From assembly GCA_027623235.1 (NCBI GenBank), contig JAQBVJ010000021.1, forward strand, positions 1 to 64,000: a DNA stretch of 64,000 bases. Reading direction: 5' to 3'. This stretch comes from Planctomycetota bacterium. Its GTDB lineage: Bacteria; Planctomycetota; Planctomycetia; Planctomycetales; Planctomycetaceae. Both the position numbers and the translations under genes were made by a program. Shown one piece after another: positions 7,883 through 17,333 of this stretch. The stretch's first letter is position 1; every line of letters begins with the position of its first letter. The notes under the pieces are model-generated. The model ran no database searches. It was not told where the DNA came from and saw only the letters and a list, made by a program, of their open reading frames with translations.

Positions 7883-9496
7883 ATGGCAAGTCTGGTTACG
7901 CAACGCGTTGTGCGAGTTCTCTGTCCGGCAGTCCTGACGATGTGGTTGCTGCTGATGTTCAGCGCCGTGGCACTCGCTGACGGACCGACGCTGAGCCTTC
8001 ATCTCCGATCACGTGCTGAAGTCGAACCGGACAGCGGTCGTTTTCGCGCGGTGACGAAGCCTGCCGCCTGGAAGGCCGATGAAACGGCGATCGTCATCTG
8101 CGACATGTGGAACGACCACTACTGTCGCAACGCGGCTCGGCGGGTGGCCGAGATGGCGCCGCGGATGAACGAAGTCATCAGGAAAGCGCGAGAGCAGGGA
8201 GTGCTCATTATTCATTCGCCCAGCGGCTGCATGGATCAGTACCAGGACACGCCGCAGAGAAAGCTCGCACAGCAGGCTCCGAAAGTTGAAACGTCGATCC
8301 CGCTGCAGGGATGGTGCCATCTCGACGAGAAACTTGAATCGCAGATGCCGGTCACGATTGGCCAGCCATGTGACGACGACGGCGCTATTCGGCCCGCCGT
8401 TCGGTACTTCAAGCGGCAGATCGACACTCTGGAGATCGCCGACGGAGACGCGATCACCGACAGCGCCGAAGCCTTTTACCTGATGAAACAGCGCGGCATT
8501 AAGAACATCATCATCATGGGGGTACACACAAATATGTGTGTGCTTGGCCGGCCATTCGGAATCCGCCAGTTGATTTACCAGGGCCAGAACGTGGTCCTGA
8601 TGAGGGACATGACCGACACGATGTACAACCCGCGCGACGAGCCGTTCGTCAACCACTTCACCGGCAACGATCTCGTGTTTGAGCATATTGAGAAATTCTG
8701 GTGCCCGACGATCACCAGTGCCGACATCCTGGATCAAGGGCCGTTCCGGTTTCCCGGAGACAAGCGAAAGCACGTTGTCATCGTCATGGCGGAAGAAGGG
8801 TACGGGACGTCTGAGACGCTCCCGCCGTTTGCTCTGAAGCATCTCGGAGGCGACTTCAAAATCAGCTGCGTCACCGCGAACGCAGGAAACCGGAATGACA
8901 TTCCTGGCATCGAGATCCTCGACGAGGCGGACCTTGCCATCTGGTCGATTCGACGACGGACGCTCCCGGCAAAGCAGCTTGAAGTCTTTCGCCGATTCAT
9001 CGCTGCGGGCAAACCGCTGGTCGCCATTCGAACGACGAGTCACGCGTTTTCATTGAGCAAGGGCGAGCCGGAACCTGGCCTTGTCGAGTGGTCGGAATTC
9101 GATCGCGAAATCCTCGGCGGAAACTACAACGGAGATCACGGCAACACGACCGGAGTCCGGGTTCGCTTTGCAGAAGGAGTCGAGAAGAACTCCATTCTCA
9201 ACGGGATTCGTGCCGAAGAATTTTCAGTTTCGGCCTCGCTGTACAAGACCGGTCCACTGGTCGACACCGCCGCGCCGCTGCTGCTTGGTCGTGCCGAGGG
9301 CGTCGAACAGTCCGAGCCGGTCGCGTGGACTCACCAGCGACCAAACGGCGGCCGCGTGTTCTACACGTCGCTCGGACATCGTCAGGATTTCCGCGTTCGG
9401 AACTTTCAGCAGCTGCTGCGAAACGCTGTGTACTGGGCGGCGAGCCTCCCGGTGCCGCCCGGCATGCCGGAATCGAGTGATGCCGACGGCTGTTAG
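7883..9496 (+). CDS. Exported isochorismatase-family hydrolase fused to ThuA-like domain
   Basis: A 537-residue two-domain protein. A signal peptide (VLTMWLLLMFSAVALA) covers about residues 1-32. Residues 65-290 are an isochorismatase/nicotinamidase-like cysteine hydrolase with Asp74 in VICDMWNDHYC and the nucleophile Cys219 in GVHTNMCVLG. Residues 310-530 resemble the ThuA/trehalose-utilisation fold (VVIVMAEEGYG, GGNYNGDHGN, GGRVFYTSLGH). The pairing in one exported chain suggests extracytoplasmic hydrolysis of an amide or sugar-linked substrate, but the reaction is unknown. The ATG at 7883 is preferred because it directly precedes the signal peptide and follows an AGGACG motif. An upstream in-frame start at 7826 is possible. 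Confidence 0.75.
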   Translation: MASLVTQRVVRVLCPAVLTMWLLLMFSAVALADGPTLSLHLRSRAEVEPDSGRFRAVTKPAAWKADETAIVICDMWNDHYCRNAARRVAEMAPRMNEVIRKAREQGVLIIHSPSGCMDQYQDTPQRKLAQQAPKVETSIPLQGWCHLDEKLESQMPVTIGQPCDDDGAIRPAVRYFKRQIDTLEIADGDAITDSAEAFYLMKQRGIKNIIIMGVHTNMCVLGRPFGIRQLIYQGQNVVLMRDMTDTMYNPRDEPFVNHFTGNDLVFEHIEKFWCPTITSADILDQGPFRFPGDKRKHVVIVMAEEGYGTSETLPPFALKHLGGDFKISCVTANAGNRNDIPGIEILDEADLAIWSIRRRTLPAKQLEVFRRFIAAGKPLVAIRTTSHAFSLSKGEPEPGLVEWSEFDREILGGNYNGDHGNTTGVRVRFAEGVEKNSILNGIRAEEFSVSASLYKTGPLVDTAAPLLLGRAEGVEQSEPVAWTHQRPNGGRVFYTSLGHRQDFRVRNFQQLLRNAVYWAASLPVPPGMPESSDADGC

Positions 9497-9524
9497 ACGG
9501 AGAAACCCGAAGAAAAGCGATCGC

Positions 9525-9752
9525 CTAGCCGCCGCCACTTCGTCGCTGAGCTACGGAGTTCTTCTTTGCGACCGGAACGTAGTCCGCTTTCGGGACCGCT
9601 GACGTCATGAGCTTTGCTTTGCCGGGAAACGTCTTCGGGAGTTCCTTCTTCGCTGGTGTCTCCTGTTCGCGTTTCTGAGCCGCAACGGCAAGTTTTTTCT
9701 GAGCGACCCGCCGCTCCCGTTCCTTCTTTTTGGCCTGCTTATCTTTTGCCAT
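9525..9752 (-). CDS. Small basic conserved protein
   Basis: A 75-residue Lys/Arg/Ala-rich protein beginning MAKDKQAKKKERERRVAQ, with a helical N-terminal half and a more flexible C-terminus. I cannot assign a function. The charge suggests nucleic-acid or ribosome association. The start at 9752 is chosen because a strong GGGGAG ribosome-binding site lies just upstream. A longer in-frame version starting at 9845 has no such signal. It is a single gene, convergent with the isochorismatase-ThuA gene. Confidence 0.6.
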   Translation of the reverse strand: MAKDKQAKKKERERRVAQKKLAVAAQKREQETPAKKELPKTFPGKAKLMTSAVPKADYVPVAKKNSVAQRRSGGG

Positions 9753-9877
9753 CTGGCGATCTCCCCGCTTGAGTAACTTGTTGAAGGCGGCGAGTGTAGA
9801 GCGAGTCAGGTCTTTGCCAATGGACCGGCCAGAAAAAACGTTCAACCAGGCTGGGCCGACGGCGCCAGCGGCCTGTC

Positions 9878-9925
9878 AGGCGGTGTTCGCGCAAGGCGGT
9901 GTTCGCGCAAGGCGGTGTTCGCGCA
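9878..9925. repeat. Tandem repeat, 3 x 16 bp
   Basis: Three perfect head-to-tail copies of AGGCGGTGTTCGCGCA lie in the gap before a DUF1501 gene. The period is not a multiple of three and no ORF spans it with support. Confidence 0.9.
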
Positions 9926-9982
9926 AGTCTGTTGCGAGAGTCCGGCATCCCATTCCGCCAGCACAGTCGGGGAGGGCTTCGT

Positions 9983-11449
9983 TCAGGAAAGAATTCCGCT
10001 CACGACGTTTCCGTGGACGTCCGTCAGTCGGAAATCGCGGCCCTGGTGGCGATACGTCAGCCGCTCGTGGTCGATCCCGAGCTGGTGCAGAATCGTCGCG
10101 TTCAGATCGTGGATGTGAACCGGATCTTTGACGACGTTGTAGCTGAAGTCGTCGGTCTCGCCGTAAACCGTGCCGCCCCTGATTCCGGCTCCGGCCATCC
10201 ACTTGGTATAGCATCGCGGATGGTGGTCCCGGCCGTAGTTCTCCTTTGTCAGCCCGCCCTGGCAGTAGACGGTCCGGCCGAACTCGCCGCCCCAGATCAC
10301 AAGCGTGTCTTCGAGCAGGCCTCGCTGCTTGAGGTCCTGAACCAGCGCGTAGCACGGTTGATCGATGATGCCGCACTGCCGGCGAATGTCGTTCGGCAGG
10401 TTGCCATGCTGATCCCACTGGCGAATGAAGACCTGCGTGAACCGCACGCCCCGCTCGGCCATCCGTCTTGCGAGAAGGCAGTTCGCCGCGAACGTGCCGG
10501 GCTTCGTGACTTCCGGACCGTACATTTCGAGCGTCGCTTTCGACTCACCGGAAATGTCCGTCAGTTCCGGCACGGACGACTGCATGCGATACGCCATTTC
10601 GTACTGAGCGATCCTCGACTGAATTTCCGGGTCGCCCACTTCGTTGAATCGCTGCGCGTTTAACACACTGAGCTCGTCCAGCATCCGCCGCCGCATCGCT
10701 GCCGACATGCCCGTTGGATTCGACAGGTACAGAACAGGATCGCCGGTGGATCGAAGGCTGACTCCCTGATGGCGGGTCGACAGGAAACCCGCTCCCCACA
10801 ATCGCGAATAGAGTGCCTGGCCGCCGAAGCCTCCATTGACCGTCGAGTGAAGCACGACGAACGCCGGAAGATTCTGATTCATGCTGCCCAGCCCGTACGA
10901 CATCCACGCGCCGGTACTGGGCCGCCCAGGAACCTGACTGCCGGTCTGAATGTAAGTGATCGCCGGGTCGTGATTGATGGCTTCCGTATTGACGGATCTA
11001 ATCACGGCCAGGTCGTCGACCATTCTGGCGGTGTGAGGCAGGAGCTCGCTGACCCACGCTCCGTTGGAACCGTGCTGATTGAATTTAAAGAGAGAAGGCG
11101 CGATCGGAAATCGATTCTGCCCCGAGGTCATCGTCGTGATCCGCTGGCCGTTGCGGACCGAGTCTGGCAGGTCCTTGTCGAACCACTCGTTGAGCTGCGG
11201 CTTGTAATCCCACATGTCCAGTTGAGAGGGAGCACCGGACATAAAGAGGTAAATCACCCGCTTCGCCTTCGGAACGAAGTGCGGAACTCCCGGCACCCGT
11301 CGCGTCGCCTGATCCGTACCGTTTGGGTTCGCACCGAAGAGATCCGGATTGACGAGCGACGCCAGCGCGGCGGTTCCGATTCCGGTCGCCGTGCGGCCAA
11401 AGAAGTGCCTGCGGGTTTCAACGAGTTCTGCTTCTCGGAACGGGTCCAT
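9983..11449 (-). CDS. DUF1501 family protein (Tat-exported)
   Basis: A 488-residue DUF1501 protein, a family with a sulfatase/alkaline-phosphatase-like fold that is greatly expanded in planctomycetes. The N-terminus carries a twin-arginine signal ([19 protein letters not shown]). Family features follow: [34 protein letters not shown], and [15 protein letters not shown] near the C-terminus, with metal-type His/Asp residues in the GRDHHPRCY segment. Substrate is unknown. It lies 84 bp downstream of the PSD1 gene on the same strand. This PSD1-DUF1501 pair recurs in planctomycetes and suggests that both proteins act together outside the cytoplasmic membrane. Confidence 0.9.
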   Translation of the reverse strand: MDPFREAELVETRRHFFGRTATGIGTAALASLVNPDLFGANPNGTDQATRRVPGVPHFVPKAKRVIYLFMSGAPSQLDMWDYKPQLNEWFDKDLPDSVRNGQRITTMTSGQNRFPIAPSLFKFNQHGSNGAWVSELLPHTARMVDDLAVIRSVNTEAINHDPAITYIQTGSQVPGRPSTGAWMSYGLGSMNQNLPAFVVLHSTVNGGFGGQALYSRLWGAGFLSTRHQGVSLRSTGDPVLYLSNPTGMSAAMRRRMLDELSVLNAQRFNEVGDPEIQSRIAQYEMAYRMQSSVPELTDISGESKATLEMYGPEVTKPGTFAANCLLARRMAERGVRFTQVFIRQWDQHGNLPNDIRRQCGIIDQPCYALVQDLKQRGLLEDTLVIWGGEFGRTVYCQGGLTKENYGRDHHPRCYTKWMAGAGIRGGTVYGETDDFSYNVVKDPVHIHDLNATILHQLGIDHERLTYRHQGRDFRLTDVHGNVVSGILS

Positions 11450-11464
11450 GGGAGCTCCTGCACA

Positions 11465-11534
11465 GGGCCGGTTCTACCGGCCAAACAAATTTATGTATTC
11501 GCGGTTGTTGTGTGCGGCCGGTAGGAACCGGCCC
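11465..11534. repeat. 18-bp inverted repeat between PSD1 and DUF1501 genes
   Basis: GGGCCGGTTCTACCGGCC (11465-11482) is nearly complementary to 11516-11534, with a 33-nt AT-richer loop. Each arm is itself partly palindromic (GGCCGG...CCGGCC). It lies between two same-strand genes and ends on the PSD1 stop codon, so it may be a REP-like element or processing site. Confidence 0.65.
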
Positions 11535-14500
11535 TATTCCTTCGTGACGGTCTCGCTCAGGTTCAGCAGCAGGTGAGTCACCATCGTCCAGGCGGCCAGT
11601 TCGCTGGCATCCAGCTTGTCGTTGCGAGGTGACTCGCCAGCGGAAAGCAGTTGCGTTGCCGACTCCGGACTCGTCTTGAACTCACTCAGAATGTCATGGA
11701 ACAGTCTTGTCAGCGATTGCCGCTCCGCATCGCTGGGCAGGCGCGTCAGCACCGACCGGAAGGCGAAGGACATTCGCTGATCGACGTCGCTTCCGCCTTC
11801 GAGAATGACTCGTTCGGCAAACTTTCGAGCCGCCTCGACGAACTGCACATCGTTCATCAGGACGAGTGCCTGAAGCGGGGTGTTGGTTCGAGCTCGCCGG
11901 ACCTCGCAGGTTTCGCGGTCCGGCGCGTCGAATGTCGACATCGAAGGAGGCGGCACGGTGCGTTTCCAGAATGTGTACATGCTGCGTCGAAACAGCTTGT
12001 CGCCACTGTCCTGCACGAAAACTGACGTGTTGCTTCCGCCGAATCCAACCGGCTTCCACAGTCCGGCCGGCTGGTAAGGCTTGACACTTTTTCCGCCAAT
12101 TCGATCGATCAGGAGGCCGCTCACAGCGAGTGCCTGGTCGCGAATGACTTCCGCATCAAGCCGAAAACGAGGGCCTCTCGCCAGCAGTCGGTTTTCCGGA
12201 TCAACCGCCAGCTTGCCTGAGGCAACTCGCGAAGACTGCTGATACGTTGCAGACATGACAATCTGTTTCAGAAGACGTTTCACGTCCCAACCCGAATCGA
12301 CAAAGTCCATCGCCAGCCAGTCGAGAAGCTCCGGATGCGAAGGCTGTTCTCCCTGAACCCCGAAGTCCTCGGACGTCTTGACGAGCCCCGTTCCAAATAA
12401 CTGCTGCCAGAATCGATTGACCGTCACGCGAGCCGTCAGCGGATGACGCGGCTGCACGAGCCACTGCGCCAGTCCGAGCCGGTTCGCCGGAGCGTCCGGG
12501 ATTGCTGGAGCAATCCACTCAGGAACAGCGGAAGCCACCGCGGCCCGTTTCTCGGTGTACTGACCTCGCTCAAGAATGTGAGCCTGCCGCGCGTCTTTGC
12601 GATCCTCCATCACCAGCGTTGACGGAACTGCATTCTCAAGATCGACCAGTTGCTGCTTCAGCTTCGCCTGTTCCGCGAACGGTTCGGCGAGTTTCGCTCG
12701 CGCGTCCGGGTGGACGTGCTGCAGGAAGTAGCGGGTCAGCAGTGTCTTCTGTTCGTCGTTCCGTTTTTCACGTTCGATGTCGAGCAGTTTCTTAATGTCC
12801 TCAGGGACGGTCGGAGCTTTGCCGCTTTTCTGAAACTGCTCCCACGCAAAGAGCGAACGCTGCTGTTCTTCAGACAGCGATTGAGACACGATGCCCGCCG
12901 TGTCCCAGTAGACGGTGCCTTTAACTTGAGTGAACGCCCAGCCGTTCAATTCTGAGCCAGGCTTCAATCCGACAGACTCAGCAGTGACTTCCAGCCGTAC
13001 CCATTTCCCGGCTTCGGGCAGAGAACCGACGACTCGGTTAGAGACATTGTTTCGCCCGGCCCCGAACGCTTTGTCGGCTCCCCAGGACGCACGGTGCTCC
13101 CACGTTCCATCGTTGAACTGAAGTTGAATCGTGTCCGGGAGATTCTTCGGATCGAGGTACACGTAAGCAAACAGCCGCGAGTTCTCGCCGATCTTCAACC
13201 GGTCCGTCGCCTTGTCAAAAAAGTGCTGCGTGATTCCGTCGCCGGAGCCCGTACGGACGCTGGCCTTCTTTCCGCTGTGAACCGGCTTTGGAGCTTCAAC
13301 AAATTGCCACGGTGTGTCGCCCTGCGCATTCGCCCCGGCCGGCAGTGAGTCCTCGATCCAGACCAGCTCCGCTTCACTCAACGTGCCCAGCGGCTCGTCG
13401 GGTTTCGGGTCCGTGTAGTTGAATTCGGCGAGCAGTGTCTCAACTCGTTTTGAGGCTGCGGCCAGCTGCTCGTCGTACTGCTTCTTCTGTTCGGACTGCT
13501 CGTCGGTCGGCACTTTGACGGCCGGTGGCGGCAGCAGAGCATTCCCGTCCATCGCCCGTTCCGTCAGGCTGAAGTAGTACGAAAACAGCTGGTAAAATTC
13601 TTTCTGAGTGAGTGGGTCAAACTTGTGATCGTGGCACGCGGCACAGCCGGCCGTCAGACCAAGCCACACCGTCGCGGTCGTTTCCACTCGATCGACCGCG
13701 TACCGCACGTAGTATTCGTCGTCGATCGAGCCGCCCTCGCTGGTCGTCACGTTGCACCGGTTGAAACCGGTGGCGACGCGCTGGTTGAGTGTCGGCTCGG
13801 GAAGCAGATCACCGGCGAGCTGCTCAATCGTGAACTCATCGAATCGCTGATTCCGATTGAACGACTTGATGACCCAGTCACGGTACGGCCAAACCGATCG
13901 TTCGTTGTCGAGGTGCAGTCCGTGAGTGTCGCCATACCGGGCGGCGTCGAGCCAGATTCGCGCCAATTGTTCGCCGTACTTTGTGGAATCGAGCAGGCGA
14001 TCCACGACTCGCTCAAAGGCCTGTTCGGAGTTGTCTGCCAGAAAGGCATCGACTTCGGCGATAGTCGGAGGCAGTCCCGTCAAGTCGAGTGTCACTCGTC
14101 GAAGAAGTGTTTCCTTCGACGCCTGTTCTTCGGGAGAAAGCTGTTTCGCTTTCAAAGAGGTGTGAATGAAGTTGTCGATCGGACCAGTTGTCCGCCAACC
14201 GGCGACAGGCTCTGGAACCGGCGGTTTCATCGGCGGCTGGAATGCCCAGTGGCCGGACCATTCAGCTCCGCTGTCGATCCACTTTCGAATCAGCTCGATC
14301 TGAGCAGCCGTCAGTTTCTTACCGGAATCTTCCGGAGGCATTTTCGCATCCGGATCGGTCGAGGAAATCCGGCGAAACAGTTCGCTCTCGCCACTCTTGC
14401 CTGGGACGATGGCACGGTGTCCGGATTCGAGAACAGCGACGGAACCCTTCTGCTGATCGAGCCGCAGGCCCGACTCACGATTCGCCTCATCAGGCCCGTG

Positions 14501-14632
14501 ACATTTGAAACAGTTATTCGACAGCAGCGGCAGAATGTCGCGGCTGAAATTGACGTCGCCCTCGGCAGCGGATGCACCGCCCGGCAGTAAAACTGCGACA
14601 GCAAGCAGCGAAATTGCGGATCGAATTGTCAT
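11534..14632 (-). CDS. PSD1 family protein with planctomycete cytochrome c domain (PSCyt1-DUF1549-DUF1553)
   Basis: A 1032-residue exported protein. A signal peptide (ISLLAVAVLLPGGASA) is followed by a PSCyt1 haem-binding segment with CFKCH at residues 41-45. The DUF1549 region (about 150-360) contains ARYGDTHGLHLDNER and GCAACHDHKFDP, a second CxxCH motif. A middle region of about 300 residues is followed by DUF1553 (about 700-960) with LAQWLVQPRHPLTARVTVNRFW and ETCEVRRARTNTPLQAL. The family is almost restricted to planctomycetes and related phyla and is thought to act in extracytoplasmic redox or polysaccharide degradation. The ATG at 14632 is preferred over an upstream 14683 start because the signal peptide begins there. 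It is the first gene of a pair with DUF1501. Confidence 0.9.
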   Translation of the reverse strand: MTIRSAISLLAVAVLLPGGASAAEGDVNFSRDILPLLSNNCFKCHGPDEANRESGLRLDQQKGSVAVLESGHRAIVPGKSGESELFRRISSTDPDAKMPPEDSGKKLTAAQIELIRKWIDSGAEWSGHWAFQPPMKPPVPEPVAGWRTTGPIDNFIHTSLKAKQLSPEEQASKETLLRRVTLDLTGLPPTIAEVDAFLADNSEQAFERVVDRLLDSTKYGEQLARIWLDAARYGDTHGLHLDNERSVWPYRDWVIKSFNRNQRFDEFTIEQLAGDLLPEPTLNQRVATGFNRCNVTTSEGGSIDDEYYVRYAVDRVETTATVWLGLTAGCAACHDHKFDPLTQKEFYQLFSYYFSLTERAMDGNALLPPPAVKVPTDEQSEQKKQYDEQLAAASKRVETLLAEFNYTDPKPDEPLGTLSEAELVWIEDSLPAGANAQGDTPWQFVEAPKPVHSGKKASVRTGSGDGITQHFFDKATDRLKIGENSRLFAYVYLDPKNLPDTIQLQFNDGTWEHRASWGADKAFGAGRNNVSNRVVGSLPEAGKWVRLEVTAESVGLKPGSELNGWAFTQVKGTVYWDTAGIVSQSLSEEQQRSLFAWEQFQKSGKAPTVPEDIKKLLDIEREKRNDEQKTLLTRYFLQHVHPDARAKLAEPFAEQAKLKQQLVDLENAVPSTLVMEDRKDARQAHILERGQYTEKRAAVASAVPEWIAPAIPDAPANRLGLAQWLVQPRHPLTARVTVNRFWQQLFGTGLVKTSEDFGVQGEQPSHPELLDWLAMDFVDSGWDVKRLLKQIVMSATYQQSSRVASGKLAVDPENRLLARGPRFRLDAEVIRDQALAVSGLLIDRIGGKSVKPYQPAGLWKPVGFGGSNTSVFVQDSGDKLFRRSMYTFWKRTVPPPSMSTFDAPDRETCEVRRARTNTPLQALVLMNDVQFVEAARKFAERVILEGGSDVDQRMSFAFRSVLTRLPSDAERQSLTRLFHDILSEFKTSPESATQLLSAGESPRNDKLDASELAAWTMVTHLLLNLSETVTKE

Positions 14633-14795
14633 GTGGAAATTCACCGGACAGAAAGTTGTATGAGGCAGAATCAAGGCCTTCATTGTGACGGAATGTTCGA
14701 CCCTGGTCGATCATCTTCGAAGGCCGGCCACAAACTAATAAATACGTGAGACTGGTTCCGGCCGATAGAACCAACTCGTCCAACTCGCTCAATCA

Positions 14796-14838
14796 GAAAA
14801 ACCGCGCCCACCTGGTTCTACCAGAACGGACGCGGTTT
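14796..14838 (-). terminator. Intrinsic terminator after the Gfo/Idh gene
   Basis: On the minus strand AAACCGCG pairs with CGCGGTTT, enclosing a second small stem CTGGT/ACCAG, and is followed by a T run. It lies 34 bp past the stop codon of the Gfo/Idh gene. Confidence 0.7.
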
Positions 14839-14871
14839 GATCTCAATGCTGAAAAGCCACGGGGCCGGTCG

Positions 14872-16179
14872 TCAGACGACTTCCCAGCCCGGCCGGTACT
14901 CCTTGCGGATCAGCGAGGCGGCTTCCTCAACGTTGGTGGCTTCCAGGTTCTTCCCGTCCCACTCCAGGGCTTTGCCTGTTCGGTACGCAACGTTTCCGAG
15001 CAGGACTGTTTCGGTGAGAGCTCCCGAGTAGTCGAAGTTGCAGGTTGTCGGAGTGCCTTCTTTGCACGCTTTGATCCACTCGGCGTGATGCCCGATCGAT
15101 TTCGGAATCGTCTGTGCGGGCGGCTTGAAGTCAGCGAACTTTTCGCGTGGAAAGAGTTTATAGCTGCCGTAGTCGGCGAACATCGTTCCCTCACTGCCGA
15201 CAAACATCACGCCCGATCCGGGAACTCGCTGTCCAGCAACTTCTCTGGGAATCATGTTCCCGTCGTACCACGTCAGATTGACCGGTTTCAAGCCGTCGCG
15301 TTCGGGGAACTTGTACCGGACGGTCAGGCCAAGCGGGCAGGTTTCTTCGTGAACCGCCGGGCCTTCCGCTTCGCAGTGCGTCGGATGGCGAAGTTTGAGC
15401 GCCCAGAACGGCAGGTCCATATAGTGGCAGCCCATGTCGCCGAGCGTGCCCTGGCCGAAGGCCCACCATTTTCTCCATTGAGCCGGGTGGTATCGACCGG
15501 CGGCAAAATCCCGCACAGGTGCTGGCCCGAGCCACAGATCCCAGTTGAGATTTTTCGGAGCCTGCTGACCATCGGCTGGTCGCTCACCACCGCCCCAGCC
15601 TTTGCCGACCCAGACGTGAGCTTCGGTGACGTCGCCCAGCACGCCGGCCTGAACGATCTCGACAACGCGGCGGTAGTTGTCGCCGGCGTGAATCTGCGTG
15701 CCCATTTGAGTAGCGACGCCGTGCTTGATTGAGGCTTCGGCGATGAGACGTGCTTCGTGAACGGAGTGAGTCAGCGGCTTTTCGCAGTACACGTGCTTGC
15801 CGGCACGGATCGCACGGATGGTCGCCGGGGCGTGGTTGTGGTCGGCGATGGCCACTGTGACGGCGTCGATTTTGTCGCCTTCCGTCTCGATCAGCTCGCG
15901 ATAATCGACGTAAGTTCGAGCGGCAGGAAAGTCTTTCTTTGCTCGATCAAGATACGTTGAGTCGATGTCGCAGACGGCGACGATGTTCTCGCTGCCGATG
16001 TTGCCGATGCTGAACCGAGCCTGGTTGGCCGTGCCGATGCATCCGATGTTGAGCTTCTCGTTGGCCGACCGAGACTGGGCGAGTGCCCCCCCGGTGAACA
16101 CGCCCGCGGAAATCGCAGCAGCGCCGGCGGTCGTCGATTTCAGGAAGTCTCGACGAGTTGAATTCGAACGTCTTGTCAT
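14872..16179 (-). CDS. Gfo/Idh/MocA family oxidoreductase (Tat-exported)
   Basis: A 435-residue NAD(P)-dependent oxidoreductase. The N-terminus has a Tat signal (STRRDFLKSTTAGAAAISAG). The Rossmann fold begins with LNIGCIGTANQ and continues to AVCDID. The family motif EKP appears in HVYCEKPLTHS, with the usual catalytic His region in MGCHYMDLPFWAL. It probably oxidises a sugar or cyclitol derivative outside the cytoplasm, but the substrate cannot be inferred. Such Tat-exported Gfo/Idh proteins are numerous in planctomycetes. The gene stands alone and ends at a clear terminator. Confidence 0.88.
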   Translation of the reverse strand: MTRRSNSTRRDFLKSTTAGAAAISAGVFTGGALAQSRSANEKLNIGCIGTANQARFSIGNIGSENIVAVCDIDSTYLDRAKKDFPAARTYVDYRELIETEGDKIDAVTVAIADHNHAPATIRAIRAGKHVYCEKPLTHSVHEARLIAEASIKHGVATQMGTQIHAGDNYRRVVEIVQAGVLGDVTEAHVWVGKGWGGGERPADGQQAPKNLNWDLWLGPAPVRDFAAGRYHPAQWRKWWAFGQGTLGDMGCHYMDLPFWALKLRHPTHCEAEGPAVHEETCPLGLTVRYKFPERDGLKPVNLTWYDGNMIPREVAGQRVPGSGVMFVGSEGTMFADYGSYKLFPREKFADFKPPAQTIPKSIGHHAEWIKACKEGTPTTCNFDYSGALTETVLLGNVAYRTGKALEWDGKNLEATNVEEAASLIRKEYRPGWEVV

Positions 16180-16403
16180 CGCGGTGTCCCCCGTGTGAAG
16201 TATTTCGATGAGCCAGCTGCCCGGCGTGAGTGCCTCGCGAAAGACGCATCAAACGTAGTTTCTGCGTTCGACTATGACGATTTGTGAGAACAGTCTCAAG
16301 GCCGCCGCCTGAGATCCCTTGACTGTCGCACAAATGGTCATCGGTTCCCGACGACGTCGCATCTTCTGTGTCTGAAACGGGTAGCCTCACCCTCCCAGCG
16401 GGA

Positions 16404-17300
16404 TCACCGATCCGTCTCGGCAGCAGAATCCAGCGGATGCGTCACGGCTGTCAGCATCGCGGCTCCGTATCGTTCCCAGAGCTCGTCGGCCGTGAGTCCT
16501 CTCGCGTCGCGCGGCAGTTCCAGTGTGATCGTCGGGATGTGGCGAGCCTCACCGGTGAATGCCCCCATCGAGCCGGGTCTCGTGCCGAGCTTCTTGACCG
16601 CAAGCGGACAGACCTCGGCCATCGCGGTTGCCAGTTCCAGTCCTGGGCCGTCGTAGTCGACGCAACGCAGCGGCTCATGCAGAGTCACGATGCGGATCGG
16701 CTGAAACCGCTCGATCGTTTTGTAAATGGCGAGAGCTTCCGGTTCGGACAATGCTGTCAGTCCGTAGCGTTGCGAGTTCTCACGATTCTCGGCCGGGAAG
16801 TTTCGGTTGAGGTCAACGCCGTGCGCATTGCCTCGCGTTTTCGCTTCGACACCGTCCGGATTCAGAACGGGCATCAGGATGACGGATCGATCGCGCGGGA
16901 AGTCCGAGAGGTTTTTGAGGAGCAGTTCCCGAAGTCGCTCGACAAGATGCGTGCCGGCCGACTCGTTGCCATGGATGGAGGCCATGATGAGGATGGCGGG
17001 TCCGCTTCCGATTCGAATCAGCGGAATCGGTTGGCCCAGAACCGAGTGGCCGGCCACCTCTTCAACGATCGCCGGGTCCGGAGGGGGAACCGGGATTGAG
17101 GGGACGATGCGGACCGTGTCCGGCTCGGAGATAGTCGAGGCTGGTGTTGAGACGGCCGGTGAAATTCCCGTCCTCGTGATTTGAATTCGATCGACGAAAA
17201 CTCCGGCGGCGACGACGACGCAGAACGCGACGAACGTGGCGAAAGCGTGCGCAGGTTCTGGCACGGCAGGAGGCCGTCCGGGGTCGCGAATCTCATCCAT
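16404..17300 (-). CDS. MpaA-like M14 zinc carboxypeptidase
   Basis: A 298-residue protein. An N-terminal hydrophobic helix (about residues 20-36, ATFVAFCVVVAAGVFV) acts as signal anchor and is followed by a Pro/Thr-rich linker. The catalytic domain fits the M14 murein-peptide amidase (MpaA) type. HGNE supplies two zinc ligands, NPDGVEAKTRGNAHGVDLNR is the substrate-binding segment, LHEP supplies the third zinc ligand and LELP the catalytic Glu. It probably trims peptidoglycan peptides or other gamma-glutamyl substrates outside the membrane. It starts 33 bp after the gmd gene ends and is likely co-transcribed with it. Confidence 0.75.
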   Translation of the reverse strand: MDEIRDPGRPPAVPEPAHAFATFVAFCVVVAAGVFVDRIQITRTGISPAVSTPASTISEPDTVRIVPSIPVPPPDPAIVEEVAGHSVLGQPIPLIRIGSGPAILIMASIHGNESAGTHLVERLRELLLKNLSDFPRDRSVILMPVLNPDGVEAKTRGNAHGVDLNRNFPAENRENSQRYGLTALSEPEALAIYKTIERFQPIRIVTLHEPLRCVDYDGPGLELATAMAEVCPLAVKKLGTRPGSMGAFTGEARHIPTITLELPRDARGLTADELWERYGAAMLTAVTHPLDSAAETDR

Positions 17301-17333
17301 AAGGGTTCTCTCTGAGCGAATTCCGATCGCGGT

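Noticed and set aside
14632-14683. Longer N-terminus for the PSD1 protein
   Set aside because: The extra 17 residues precede a good signal peptide and have no ribosome-binding site.
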